DNA of 49,389 bases, from positions 1-49,389 of the forward strand of contig CALANA010000010.1 of NCBI GenBank assembly GCA_937925925.1. The letters run 5' to 3'. The position numbers were made by a program, and so were the translations under genes. Below are positions 33,284 to 42,121 of the stretch, in pieces. This DNA comes from an uncultured Chloroflexales bacterium (GTDB taxonomy: Bacteria; Chloroflexota; Chloroflexia; Chloroflexales; Chloroflexaceae). The stretch's first letter is position 1. Each line of letters begins with the position of its first letter. The notes beneath the pieces were generated by a model. That model searched no databases. It saw only the letters and a list, made by a program, of their open reading frames with translations, and was not told the DNA's origin.

Positions 33284-35290
33284 TCAGCGCATAACTGCGT
33301 CAGGTTGTGGATTCTGGGCTGGCTCCGGGCCACCAGGCACCAGCACATAATCAGTAATTGCTCGCAGGCCGCTGGTGTTGCCATAGGCGGTATAGGCCCG
33401 CCGTCCCACCGGTTCTTGCTCGCCGAGATAGAGCGAAACGACGAACCCACCGTTCGCGTCAACTACGACATCACCAATCGTCAGTGTCGATTGATCCGGC
33501 AATGTCACCCAGATGGTCACAACTTCTTCCGGCTGAAAGCCCGATCCCTCGAAGATCGCCACACTGCGCTGATTATCAATCCCTGGACGCACCTGCAACC
33601 CCGCCGGGCCGCGTGGAATGGTCAAATCGCCAATCGTAATATCAAATTCGACGATCCCATTCAGCCCGGTACGCAACCCGCGGGCGGTAAATGCATAGCG
33701 ACCGGTCGGCGCACCGTCGCTGCGCAGGGTAAAGGAGAAAGCACCTTCCGGGCCAGCCTGGATCTGCCCTTGATCGACCACACGGTTATCCGGGTAGCGA
33801 ATCCAGAGCGCGAGCATTTCGTTGCCCCCAAAGTTTGTGCCACGAATGGTAAAGAAGCCACCCTGAGCATCGCGTCCAGGTGTCACCTGCATCTCCACAC
33901 CCGGCGAGGTATCGGGTGCGGCTCCGATGTCCACTTGAATATCAGCATAGACCTCGCGCCCACTCAACTGCCCGCGAGCGGTGTAGGTGTATTTGCCGGT
34001 GGGCGTAAACGTTACATCCAGAAAATCGAGGATGTACGGAAAGGTAAAATTACCATCGGCATTGGTCTGTACTTCAGTCACGGAATAGACCTCGAAATTA
34101 GGATAGGTAATCCAGATTGCGACCGGTTCATTGCTGGCAAACCCGCGCCCTTCCAGCGTCACGGTGTCATTCTGGCGAGCATGGGTCGGCGAGGCCAGCA
34201 ACACCGTATCCAGTCGACCAGGAGCAACCGGTACGACCGATGGTGCCGCTGTAGGCGCAAAGTGCAGATGCGCGAACACCTCACGCCCGCTGGTATTGCC
34301 GTGTGCCGTGTAGATGTAGTCACCGGCAGGCATATTCGTTTGCCCTGCAAAGTCTGGTTCATAGCCAAACGTAAATCGACCATGCTCGTCGGCCACAACA
34401 ACCGCCACCGAATCGACACGTGCGTCGGGATATGTCACCCAGATCGCTACCGGTTCATTGGCCGCAAAACCTGCGCCGGTGAGATCAACGGGTTGATACT
34501 GGTTGATGTGGTTGGGTTCAACCCACAGGTTCGTCTGAACGGGCACCGAAGTAGGTGTGGGCACAGCCGTGGGTACCGGCACGGCTGTGGGGATACTAGT
34601 ATCGATGGGGAGTACACCCACCTGCAATTCAGCATAGAAGACCCGTGCGCTGGAGTTGCCCTGGGCCGTAAAAATATACTCGCCGTTGCCCTTTGCGCGC
34701 GGCGTGTACGTGAGTGTAAAGTTGCCGTTGCTATCGGCAGTAATCAGCCGCACCCGATCGACGCTAAAATCGGGATACGTTACCCAGATCGAAACCTGTT
34801 CATTGCCCCGATACCCACGTCCAGCCAGCGTCACCTGCCCGACCTGGTTGGTCGCGTTCGGGCTAACGCTCAGGCCGGTGAAACTGCCGGGCGGACTGGT
34901 GGCAGCCTGACGGGTATCCACCTGCAAATAGGCATACACCTGGCGCTGGGTGTTGTGCCCATACGCCGTGTAGACATACTGGCCGGTTGCTTCGCCCACA
35001 AAGTTAGGGAGATAGGTGAGCGTAACATTGCCATTGCGATCCGCCTGAACTTCAGCTACGGGATAAACCCGGAAATCGGGATACGTTACCCAGACGCCTA
35101 CTCGCTCATTCGGCTCAAAATTGCGTCCCGTCAGCGTTACGCTTTGATTGGGACGCCCCGGTTGTGGGCCAGCCGTTAAACTGTCGTTGACATCCGCCGC
35201 CAGCGATGTATAGCTCCACAGAACCAGCACGGCGGCCAGCGTTCCGGCAAAGACGATCATCATCAATCGTCCCGTATTTCGGTGTAACAT
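33284..35290 (-). CDS. Secreted protein with six repeated beta-sandwich-like domains
   Basis: A 668-residue protein. An N-terminal signal peptide (about 1-32, ending near SLAAD) is followed by six copies of a roughly 95-residue module. Each begins with a V.P....N..V.L.G.GF..NE..(A/G)(I/V)W(V/I)TYPD pattern and ends with G.Y.(F/Y)TA.G..S.R.(V/F)YA.(L/I)QV. Prolines and threonines link modules 2 and 3. The fold is probably Ig/TIG-like; I know no name for the family. There is no sorting motif or C-terminal membrane helix, so it may be released or held non-covalently. AAGGAG 8 nt before ATG 35290 fixes the start. Its neighbours do not reveal a role. Confidence 0.82.
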   Translation of the reverse strand: MLHRNTGRLMMIVFAGTLAAVLVLWSYTSLAADVNDSLTAGPQPGRPNQSVTLTGRNFEPNERVGVWVTYPDFRVYPVAEVQADRNGNVTLTYLPNFVGEATGQYVYTAYGHNTQRQVYAYLQVDTRQAATSPPGSFTGLSVSPNATNQVGQVTLAGRGYRGNEQVSIWVTYPDFSVDRVRLITADSNGNFTLTYTPRAKGNGEYIFTAQGNSSARVFYAELQVGVLPIDTSIPTAVPVPTAVPTPTSVPVQTNLWVEPNHINQYQPVDLTGAGFAANEPVAIWVTYPDARVDSVAVVVADEHGRFTFGYEPDFAGQTNMPAGDYIYTAHGNTSGREVFAHLHFAPTAAPSVVPVAPGRLDTVLLASPTHARQNDTVTLEGRGFASNEPVAIWITYPNFEVYSVTEVQTNADGNFTFPYILDFLDVTFTPTGKYTYTARGQLSGREVYADIQVDIGAAPDTSPGVEMQVTPGRDAQGGFFTIRGTNFGGNEMLALWIRYPDNRVVDQGQIQAGPEGAFSFTLRSDGAPTGRYAFTARGLRTGLNGIVEFDITIGDLTIPRGPAGLQVRPGIDNQRSVAIFEGSGFQPEEVVTIWVTLPDQSTLTIGDVVVDANGGFVVSLYLGEQEPVGRRAYTAYGNTSGLRAITDYVLVPGGPEPAQNPQPDAVMR

Positions 35291-35951
35291 CTCTTCGCTC
35301 CTTCGCATATATTCATTGCGAATAATTCAGGGCCGTACATTCTACTATTCTTGAAATTTCTTTGATCATCAAACACTCCTTTTTCGAGCAGTAAAATCAG
35401 GGTAAAGACAGCCAGCCGGCACAGCCATCTGTACATACAGGATTGAAATTTGGTAGTCATCGGGTGTCAACTTTTTTTGATGATTATGTGGAGCAGCGCC
35501 TCGCCAACTACTCTGACTGTAGCGCATGTTGGGTCAAACTATGAAGTATCGTAGGTAACGAAAGCATGACAATAATCTGACATCGTACTGACAGACGTGG
35601 GGATGATCACCAGCAAACATCATTACGATCGCGCTGCTGGATGTTGCTGTTGATGCAGGGATGCCCCCCTCCCCTAGCGGGGGAGGGTTGGAGTGGTGCC
35701 GGCCGCCGTGCCCCCCTCTCCGTCTCCCCCGCTGGGGGGAGCTGTATGGCTCCCGCCCCCAGCGCGGACGGGTTGGGGTGGGGGCAGGCCACCGCGCCCC
35801 CCGCTGTCGAGCCAGGAACAACTCCCGCCCCCAGCAGGGGAGGGTTGGGGTGGGAGCCAGTTCCAGGGGGAAGAGGGAGGGACTGCCCCCTGAAAAGAGG
35901 GGAAGGGGGGAGGTTCGGATAAAACCACACCCCTCTAGAAGGGGGGATGGG
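35291..35951. other. Intergenic region ending in a GC-rich repeat cluster
   Basis: AT-rich up to 35630, where the promoter of the six-repeat protein should lie (none identified with confidence). From 35655 to 35945 the sequence is a mosaic of CCCCCAGC(G/A)GGG-type palindromes with GGGTTGGGGTGGG tails. No gene is supported. Confidence 0.5.
35655..35945. repeat. GC-rich CCCCCAGCGGGG palindromic repeat cluster
   Basis: At least four units of CCGCCCCCAGC.GGG(GA)GGGTTGG(GG)TGG occur here, with inverted forms. The same family closes the window (49257-49389). The units can form strong hairpins on either strand and sit at the 3' side of the ABC exporter operon. Confidence 0.75.
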
Positions 35952-36707
35952 TTAGCTACGAATCGAGCGGCGGAAGGCGCTCAGCGCGAGCCACATACCA
36001 ATCGCAGCAAACACGGTGACAATCGCAATGCTGTTTGTTAGCACCAGGGATGGTTGTGCCCCAAATGCAAGCGAGCGCACGGCATCGATAAGATACGTGG
36101 TGGGATTAAACAGTACCAGCGTGCGCATCCAGGCCGGCAGCACGTCGAGGGGATAGAGGGCATTGGAGGCAAACAGCAACGGTAGGTTGAGCAAAAAGAT
36201 CATGCCGTGGTAGCCCATAATGCTGCGCGATACAGATGCGACGGCCAGCGCCAGGCCACTGAAGCCAAGCGTAAACAGCGCCACCAGCAGCAACGCCATC
36301 AGCCATCCCAGCGGATTGCCGGTCAAGCGTACACCCATCAACATGCCGATCACCAGCATCAGCAATGCCTGCAGCAACGCCTTGGTGGAGGTACTGGCGG
36401 CATTGCCCAGCAAAATGCTCAGGCGTGGAATGGGCGAGACAAGATACTCGCGGGTGATACCGCGTAGTCGCTCATCAAGCAGCATTATCCCCCCACCGAC
36501 CGAGCCAGCCAGTGCGCTTAAGGCGATGATTCCCGGCAGAATAAACGTCAGGTAGTCGCGGCCTTCGACCTGGGTGACAATTCCGCGCATACCAACGCCA
36601 AACAAGACCACCCACAACACCGATTGCAACGCCAGACCCAGCGCCTCCTCGGTGCTATGAAAAAATTTGGTCATATGTTTTGACCAGATCACATACGTCG
36701 CATACAT
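35952..36707 (-). CDS. ABC-2 type exporter permease (DrrB-like)
   Basis: A 251-residue membrane protein with six helices of the ABC-2/DrrB type. Recognisable blocks are the helix 2-3 loop MLLDERLRGITREYLVSPIPRL (about 76-97) and LLFASNALYPLDVLPAWMR (about 172-190), which is nearly diagnostic of daunorubicin-resistance-like permeases. GAGAGG 8 nt before ATG supports the start. It follows the ATPase gene by 12 nt. The substrate is unknown. Confidence 0.92.
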   Translation of the reverse strand: MYATYVIWSKHMTKFFHSTEEALGLALQSVLWVVLFGVGMRGIVTQVEGRDYLTFILPGIIALSALAGSVGGGIMLLDERLRGITREYLVSPIPRLSILLGNAASTSTKALLQALLMLVIGMLMGVRLTGNPLGWLMALLLVALFTLGFSGLALAVASVSRSIMGYHGMIFLLNLPLLFASNALYPLDVLPAWMRTLVLFNPTTYLIDAVRSLAFGAQPSLVLTNSIAIVTVFAAIGMWLALSAFRRSIRS

Positions 36708-36719
36708 CGCAAGTGCCTC

Positions 36720-37667
36720 TCAATCGCGGAGCGCGTGGCCGGTATAGCGCAGAAAAACATCGCTCAAGCCAGGTTGGGCCACCGCAATCTCCTCCACGCG
36801 GAAGCCATTGCCACTGGCCGCCTGTACAATCTCTACCAATCGCCGATTACCGTTATCCACATATACCTGTACAACGCTGTCCTGTTCATCAACCTGCACA
36901 CGATCGACAAAGGGAAGGTTGCCAAGCTGTTGAATAAAGTGACGGCGGTCGCCCTGACCATGAATGCGGATCACATTCGCACCCAACGTCGCCACCAGAT
37001 CCGCCGGTTTACCCTCAACAACTAGCAAACCCCGATCAATAATCCCCACCGTATGGGCCAGCATCTCGGCTTCTTCCATATAGTGTGTGGTCAACAGCAG
37101 CGTTAACCCATGTTCACGATTCAAGTGACGGATGTAGTTCCAGATACCCACCCGATTCTGGGGATCCAGGCCTTGCGTCGGTTCATCGAGAAACAGCACC
37201 TGGGGATTGGTCAACAGCCCCCGCGCCAGTTCCAGGCGGCGTTTCATCCCGCCCGAATACGTTTTTACGCAGCGGTCAAGCACATCTTCAAGTTGCACCA
37301 GTTGCACCAGTTCTGTAATACGGCGCTTGCGCTCCTGGCGCGACATACGGTAGAGTTTGCCATGAATATCGAGTACCTGCCGCCCGGTCAGATCGCCATC
37401 CAGGACAATATCCTGAAACGTGACCCCGATACACTGCCGTACCTGCCGTGCCTGGCGCTGCACATCGTAGCCCGCTACCCGCACATGCCCGGCGGTCGGT
37501 GGCGTGAGCGTGGTGAGCATATTAATGGTAGTGGTCTTCCCAGCCCCATTTGGCCCGACAAGCGCGTAGATACTGTGCGCGGCAACCGTCAAATCAATTC
37601 CGGCCACGGCGGTCACATCACCGTAACGCTTCACAAGCCCATTGGCCTCGATGGCTGCTGTAGCCAT
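36720..37667 (-). CDS. ABC exporter ATPase (DrrA-like)
   Basis: A 315-residue ATPase. Walker A GPNGAGKTT, Q-loop in GVTFQDIVLD, signature YSGGMKRRLELARGL, Walker B VLFLDEPTQGLDP and switch H in LLTTHYMEEAE are all intact. The C-terminal 80 residues are the DUF4162-type domain of DrrA-like proteins. Start at 37667 with AAGGA 8 nt upstream. With the permease at 35952-36707 it forms a complete exporter, in contrast to the degenerate ATPase at 12.3-13.4 kb. Confidence 0.94.
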   Translation of the reverse strand: MATAAIEANGLVKRYGDVTAVAGIDLTVAAHSIYALVGPNGAGKTTTINMLTTLTPPTAGHVRVAGYDVQRQARQVRQCIGVTFQDIVLDGDLTGRQVLDIHGKLYRMSRQERKRRITELVQLVQLEDVLDRCVKTYSGGMKRRLELARGLLTNPQVLFLDEPTQGLDPQNRVGIWNYIRHLNREHGLTLLLTTHYMEEAEMLAHTVGIIDRGLLVVEGKPADLVATLGANVIRIHGQGDRRHFIQQLGNLPFVDRVQVDEQDSVVQVYVDNGNRRLVEIVQAASGNGFRVEEIAVAQPGLSDVFLRYTGHALRD

Positions 37668-38085
37668 AGACGATATCCTTCACACTACAAAAAATTTAGG
37701 AAAGAAAGCTCAAAGAATGTACAACGTCCTCGGACACTTCCAGATGAGCTTGTTCCTATACGTGGTTATTGCTTAAGATGTAAACCAATAATGCCGATTC
37801 TATAGATACTCCTGCCATCTGATAAGCGATAGGAATGGTCTAAATACCGTTTCGCTATTTCTTGCAACCCTATCGTTACACTTGTATGTGAATCAAAATG
37901 CTGGTCACTATAGATTGTATGCTGAAGCATAGCTGATGTCAACTCACAAAGCTCGTTGATACCTGTTCACATTTCTCCTGGGAGCGAGGGCATCTTACCC
38001 TCGTGTACCCGATCGAGTGCGCCCCGCTCTCGCGCCCAGGGGTGCGTGTTACCCCAAGTGTGAACAGTTACGGTCGTTGAATTGT
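37668..38085. other. Intergenic region before the metal-resistance operon
   Basis: AT-rich to about 37950, then the second GTACCTGTTCACA-type element (37961-38069). No coding frame is supported. The promoter of the divergent exporter genes should be here but was not clear. Confidence 0.4.
37961..38069. repeat. ACCTGTTCACA inverted-repeat element, copy 2
   Basis: ACCTGTTCACA (37961-37971) and TGTGAACAGTT (38059-38069) are inverted repeats (10 of 11) enclosing CTCCTGGGAGCGAGGGCATC and GCGCCCAGGGGTGCG. It is related to 21574-21720 and ends 17 bp before the -35 box of the ArsR operon. Confidence 0.7.
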
Positions 38086-38113
38086 TTGACAATCTGTGCC
38101 TGGTGTGTATCAT
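38086..38113 (+). promoter_or_regulatory. Promoter of the arsR-type/P1B-ATPase operon
   Basis: TTGACA (38086-38091), 16 nt, TATCAT (38108-38113). A consensus -35 with a fair -10. It overlaps the palindromic operator that follows. Confidence 0.65.
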
Positions 38114-38131
38114 ATCACTAGATAATGATAT
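38112..38131 (+). promoter_or_regulatory. Probable ArsR-family operator
   Basis: ATATCA (38112-38117) and TGATAT (38126-38131) are perfect inverted half-sites with an 8-nt AT-rich spacer. They cover the end of the -10 box and the expected transcription start. This is the position and AT-rich dyad type bound by SmtB/CadC-like repressors, so autoregulation by the first gene is likely. Confidence 0.6.
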
Positions 38132-38143
38132 AAGGATACCTGT

Positions 38144-38500
38144 ATGCCAGCTACGCCATCATCAGTAGCCTTCCAGATCAAACTCAAAGCCCGATTCCTG
38201 CGCGGCTTTGCGGATCTGTCACGCCTGGCAATCCTCGAAGCGCTCTGTACCGGGTCATTAACCGTGACCGAAATTATGACCAGAACCCGGCTGAGCCAGT
38301 CAAATACCTCCAACCATCTGGCCTGTCTGCGTGAGTGTGGCCTGGTGACCTGTTGCCAGCAGGGGCGCTATGTCTATTATCAACTAAGTGATGAACGGGT
38401 GGTAGAACTATTGGCGCTGGTTGATGCATTGCTGCATGATCACGCCCCGCAGATTGCAGCCTGTCCCCACTATGCTGATGCAGAAAGAGGTGATTTATGA
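38144..38500 (+). CDS. ArsR/SmtB-family metal-responsive repressor, CmtR-like
   Basis: A 118-residue winged-helix repressor. The recognition region SQSNTSNHLACLRECGLV carries C61 and C65, and a third cysteine, C107 (IAACPHY), lies near the C-terminus. This 4 + 42 spacing closely matches the Cd/Pb ligands C57, C61 and C102 of Mycobacterium tuberculosis CmtR. Two extra cysteines (C70, C71) follow. Metal binding would release DNA and induce the downstream exporter. Its stop overlaps the ATPase start by 4 nt (ATGA at 38497-38500). A promoter and dyad lie immediately upstream. Confidence 0.9.
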   Translation: MPATPSSVAFQIKLKARFLRGFADLSRLAILEALCTGSLTVTEIMTRTRLSQSNTSNHLACLRECGLVTCCQQGRYVYYQLSDERVVELLALVDALLHDHAPQIAACPHYADAERGDL

Positions 38501-40659
38501 GCGATGCCCCGCAGACGATCGAGATTCCGGTGCAGGGTATGGACTGTGCCGAGTGTGCAATGCATGTTCAGCAGGCAATTGCCGCCCTACCCGGCGTGAC
38601 AACCGTGAACGTGTTGCTGGCGGCGGAGAAGGCGGTCATTGCGCTCGATCCGCTGCGCGTGGATCGGTCAGCTATTGCCCAGGCGGTGCAAAACGCGGGC
38701 TATACCGTCCCGATCACTAACGACCGCGCCGAGGTACCCGCGAGTATTGATCAGTTGACCCATTCCGTGCTGCGCCTGTTTGGTCTGGTGATTGGCGCGG
38801 TGCTGTTTATTGTAGTGATTGGCGAGTGGCTGGGGCTGTTTGCGGCTTTTACAACGCAGATACCCTGGCCGCTCGGCCTGGCTGTTGTGCTGATCGCGGG
38901 CTATCCCGTCTTGCGCAACGTGGTACGCGCCGCGTGGCAGCGGCAGATTACGGCCCACACGCTGATGACGCTGGGCGTGATTGCAGCGCTGGCGGTGGGT
39001 GAGTGGGCGACCGCCGCAATTGTGGTTTTCTTTATGCGCGTGGGCGATTATGCCGAGCGCTTCACGACCGAGCGCGCGCGGCGGGCGGTGAAGGATTTGA
39101 CTGCGCTGGCACCCCAGATGGCGCGGGTGGTGCGTGATGGCACCGAGCTGGAGGTGCCGCTGGACGCGGTACGTGTGGGTGAAACGGTGATTGTCCGTCC
39201 AGGTGAGCAGATTCCGGTCGATGGCGAGGTGATCAGCGGTCAGGCGACGATCGACCAGGCTGCGATTACCGGCGAGGCCATGCCAGTCGAAGCCGCTCCT
39301 GGCACGCACGTCTTTGCCGCCACCATCACCCGCCTGGGAAGTTTGCGCATTCGCGTCACCCATGTTGGTGCCGATACCACCTTCGGGCGCGTGATTCGGC
39401 TGGTGGCTGAGGCCGAGACGCACCGCGCTGAGGTACAGCGTATCGCCGACCGCTTTTCGACCTGGTATCTACCGTTGGTAGTGACGATTGCGCTGTTGAC
39501 CTTGCTCATCCGTCAGGATGCGCTGGCAACTGCGGCGGTGCTGGTGGTGGCTTGCTCGTGTGCATTTGCATTGGCGACGCCCATTGCGATGCTGGCGTCG
39601 ATTGGTGCCGGAGCAAAGCGCGGATTGCTGATCAAGGGCGGCAAGTATCTGGAGGTGCTGGCCCGTGCTGATGTGCTGCTGATCGACAAAACGGGCACGC
39701 TGACCATGGGCCGCCCGCAAATCACGCGGATCGTACCGCTGGGTACGCTGACAGAAGTAGCATTGCTGAGGCTGGCCGCTACCGCCGAGCGCTATTCGGA
39801 GCATCCCCTGGCCGAGGCTGTACGTCAGGTGGCGCAGCAGCGCGGGATTGAGGTGGGCGAACCGCAGGATTTTGTGGCCGTACCAGGGATGGGCGTGCGG
39901 GCCTCTGTTGATGGGCATATGGTCACGGTCGGTAATCAGCGCATGGTGCTGGACACAACGCCGCCGCCACTGGCGACCGAACTGGAGGCGCAGGGCCAGA
40001 CGCTGCTATATGTGGCTTGCGATGGGCAACCGGTGGGCATGCTGGCCGCGTCCGATATCGCACGACGCGAAGTACCGCAGGCGCTGGCCGCAGTACGGGC
40101 GCTGGGTATTCAGCACATTGAATTGCTGACGGGCGATAACGCACGGGCAGCAGCGACACTGTCCGCGCAACTGGGGATTGCCTATCGCGCGCAGCTTTTA
40201 CCTGAAGACAAGATCGCGATTGTCAGAGACTACCAGGCGCAGGGACATACGGTCGTGATGGTAGGGGATGGCGTGAACGACGCCCCTGCGCTGGCACAGG
40301 CCGATGTTGGCATAGCGATGGGTGCGGCTGGAACAGATATTGCGCTGGAGGCGGCCCATGTTGCACTGATGCGCGATGACTGGCTGCTAGTTCCAGAAGC
40401 GCTGCATATCGCCCGGCGCACACTCCGGGTGGTGAAGCTGAATATCGGGTTTACCGCCTTGTACAATTTGCTCGGCCTGTCGCTGGCGGCACTGGGTTTT
40501 TTGCCGCCGATCCTGGCAGCGGCGGCGCAGTCACTGCCCGATCTGGGCATTCTTGCCAACTCGTCACGCCTGTTGCGCCCAGCGTCAGCGATCAGCCGTC
40601 AACGTATGCATCAGCCAGTCGGCGATCAAGCGTTGTGTGCGCGGGTCAATCGGCAGTGA
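38497..40659 (+). CDS. P1B-type heavy-metal-exporting ATPase with CSC membrane motif
   Basis: A 720-residue membrane pump. The N-terminal HMA domain binds metal through C17 and C20 (GMDCAECAMHV). The actuator loop has GEAMPV; the phosphorylation site is D397 in DKTGTLTMG; the N-domain has SEHPLAEAV; the hinge is GDGVNDAPALAQADVGIAMG. The helix-6 metal motif is C353-S354-C355 (VACSCAFALATP) instead of the usual CPC of Cd/Zn/Pb/Cu pumps. The repressor partner suggests Cd(II), Pb(II) or Zn(II) efflux. The coding end overlaps the convergent hydrolase gene by 75 bp. Composition is more GC-rich and codon use cleaner than in the neighbouring regulators. Confidence 0.95.
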   Translation: MSDAPQTIEIPVQGMDCAECAMHVQQAIAALPGVTTVNVLLAAEKAVIALDPLRVDRSAIAQAVQNAGYTVPITNDRAEVPASIDQLTHSVLRLFGLVIGAVLFIVVIGEWLGLFAAFTTQIPWPLGLAVVLIAGYPVLRNVVRAAWQRQITAHTLMTLGVIAALAVGEWATAAIVVFFMRVGDYAERFTTERARRAVKDLTALAPQMARVVRDGTELEVPLDAVRVGETVIVRPGEQIPVDGEVISGQATIDQAAITGEAMPVEAAPGTHVFAATITRLGSLRIRVTHVGADTTFGRVIRLVAEAETHRAEVQRIADRFSTWYLPLVVTIALLTLLIRQDALATAAVLVVACSCAFALATPIAMLASIGAGAKRGLLIKGGKYLEVLARADVLLIDKTGTLTMGRPQITRIVPLGTLTEVALLRLAATAERYSEHPLAEAVRQVAQQRGIEVGEPQDFVAVPGMGVRASVDGHMVTVGNQRMVLDTTPPPLATELEAQGQTLLYVACDGQPVGMLAASDIARREVPQALAAVRALGIQHIELLTGDNARAAATLSAQLGIAYRAQLLPEDKIAIVRDYQAQGHTVVMVGDGVNDAPALAQADVGIAMGAAGTDIALEAAHVALMRDDWLLVPEALHIARRTLRVVKLNIGFTALYNLLGLSLAALGFLPPILAAAAQSLPDLGILANSSRLLRPASAISRQRMHQPVGDQALCARVNRQ

Positions 40660-41679
40660 GAGATGGCTGGCGTGGGAGAGCAGACAAAAGCTGGCTCGGC
40701 GGGGCATGGTTTGGCGCACTTGCTCGGCCTGCACTCGTGGCACAATCGCATCGCTGTCGCCGTAGATCAGCAGCAATGGCAGGTCGGGTGCTTTTACCGC
40801 AATACGCTGCAAACTGCCGATCACATCGAGCGCCTCAATCAAATCGCGGGTGCCGATCCTGGCCCGAATACGCGGCGACTCCCAGGCACGGGCGATGTGG
40901 TAGGGACTGCCATCACGCAACAGGCGCAGCACCGCCGGTTGCATCAGCGCTAGCGCTTCGCGCAGCATATGCCAGCGGGTGTAGTATAGCCGGATCGGTG
41001 CCTCCAACACCACCAGCGCGTCGGCCAGGGCGGTATCGGCCACAGCTCGCAGCGCAATACAGCCGCCGAGACTAACGCCAATCACGCCGACGCGCTCGTG
41101 GCGTATGCGCAGCCATTCCAGCGAGCCGCTGATGTTCTGCACGATGGCCGGAAATGCCTGGGGACGGGGACTCTCGCCATGCCCATCCAGATCGATCAGC
41201 AATACAGCCAGGTTCTGCTGGATCAGCGTGTCTACGATGGGCCAGACATAAAAAGTTTTGTTGCAGCCGGAACCGTGGGCAACACACACTGCGCTGCCTG
41301 TTGCTGCGTGGGGCACAACATACAACGCCGGTACCGGGCCGGTGGCTGTCGGTATATCCAGCCGCGCAATCTGCCGGTCGGCATAGATACCGGGGCGCAA
41401 GCGCAAACGCGGATCAAACGCCCGATTACGCCAGCTTGCCAGCGTCAGATGGCCGACCAGCGCTGGCAGACTGGTCAGTGCCAGGCTGTGCCCTCCATGC
41501 CACCCGTCATGCCGCAGTCGGCGTAGGGCCAGCAACAGCGCAGGCGCGATGCATACCTGCGTCAGCCGACCGGTTATGCGCAACCCACGCAGGCGCGACA
41601 CCGCTGCTATGGCCTCCTGCAAGCTCAACCAGAACAGCAAGCCGCATATTAGAGAAGCAAAACCATCACGTCCCCGCAT
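40585..41679 (-). CDS. Alpha/beta hydrolase with N-terminal membrane segment
   Basis: A 364-residue protein. A hydrophobic N-terminus (about 8-27) and a second one (about 40-53) suggest membrane association. The hydrolase fold (about 100-360) shows AHGSGCNK (oxyanion region), nucleophile S203 in GVSLGG, acid Asp in YGDSDAIVP and His in SHASHLSLP. The class covers esterases, lipases and peptidases; no substrate can be given. The frame is open far upstream, but that part is made of the 169-bp tandem repeat and shows repeat-like residues, so I place the start at ATG 41679. The 3' end overlaps the P1B ATPase gene by 75 bp. Confidence 0.82.
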   Translation of the reverse strand: MRGRDGFASLICGLLFWLSLQEAIAAVSRLRGLRITGRLTQVCIAPALLLALRRLRHDGWHGGHSLALTSLPALVGHLTLASWRNRAFDPRLRLRPGIYADRQIARLDIPTATGPVPALYVVPHAATGSAVCVAHGSGCNKTFYVWPIVDTLIQQNLAVLLIDLDGHGESPRPQAFPAIVQNISGSLEWLRIRHERVGVIGVSLGGCIALRAVADTALADALVVLEAPIRLYYTRWHMLREALALMQPAVLRLLRDGSPYHIARAWESPRIRARIGTRDLIEALDVIGSLQRIAVKAPDLPLLLIYGDSDAIVPRVQAEQVRQTMPRRASFCLLSHASHLSLPIDPRTQRLIADWLMHTLTADR

Positions 41680-41720
41680 CCTCGTATCCTCGCATCCTCG
41701 CATCCTCGCATCCTCACATT
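41680..41720. repeat. 8-bp tandem repeat at the hydrolase start
   Basis: The unit CGCATCCT (CGAGGATG on the coding strand) is repeated about five times just upstream of, and into, the hydrolase start. It supplies GAGGA sequences that could act as a ribosome binding site, so slippage could change expression. Confidence 0.6.
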
Positions 41721-41752
41721 CCCCGGTCTCTTTTTTAACGCAAAGGCACCTT

Positions 41753-42090
41753 TTAAGCGGAAAGCGGTCTGAGCACAAAGCGGAAACCAGGTCACTCTTG
41801 CTCGCCTGACGCACACTCTTTTGCCTCCAAAACACATCACGTCCCTGGTATAGTACGCCTATCGAACCACAGCAACCCCCGGTTTTGCGCTTTGCGCTTT
41901 CCGCTTCGCTGCGCTTTGCGCTTAAGCAGAAAGCGGTCTGAGCGCAAAGCGGAAACCAGGTCACCCTTGCTCGCCTGACGCACACCCTTTTGCCTCCAAA
42001 ACACATCACGTCCCTGGTATGGTGCGCCTATCGAACCACAGCACCCCCCGGTTTTGTGCTTTGCGCTTTGGGCTTCGCAGCGCTTTCCGC
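41753..42090. repeat. 169-bp tandem duplication
   Basis: Two units (41753-41921 and 41922-42090) match closely over their length: GAAAGCGGTCTGAGC.CAAAGCGG, CCAAAACACATCACGTCCC and TATCGAACCACAGCA all recur at the same offset. Each ends in CGCTTTGCGCTT-type iterations. The tract lies between the hydrolase and fic starts and accounts for long spurious open frames on both strands. Confidence 0.9.
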
Positions 42091-42121
42091 TTTACGCTTC
42101 GAAGCGGTGCGGACAATACGC

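Noticed and set aside
33305-35179. 624-codon open frame on the plus strand
   Set aside because: It lies fully antisense to the six-repeat secreted protein. It is rich in His, Arg and Cys, has no domain, and mirrors the repeat pattern of the real gene.
41680-42009. 110-residue N-terminal extension of the alpha/beta hydrolase
   Set aside because: It is encoded by the 169-bp tandem repeat and octamer repeats, giving duplicated low-quality peptide sequence (VRRARVTWFPLCAQ, then VRQASKSDLVSALC).
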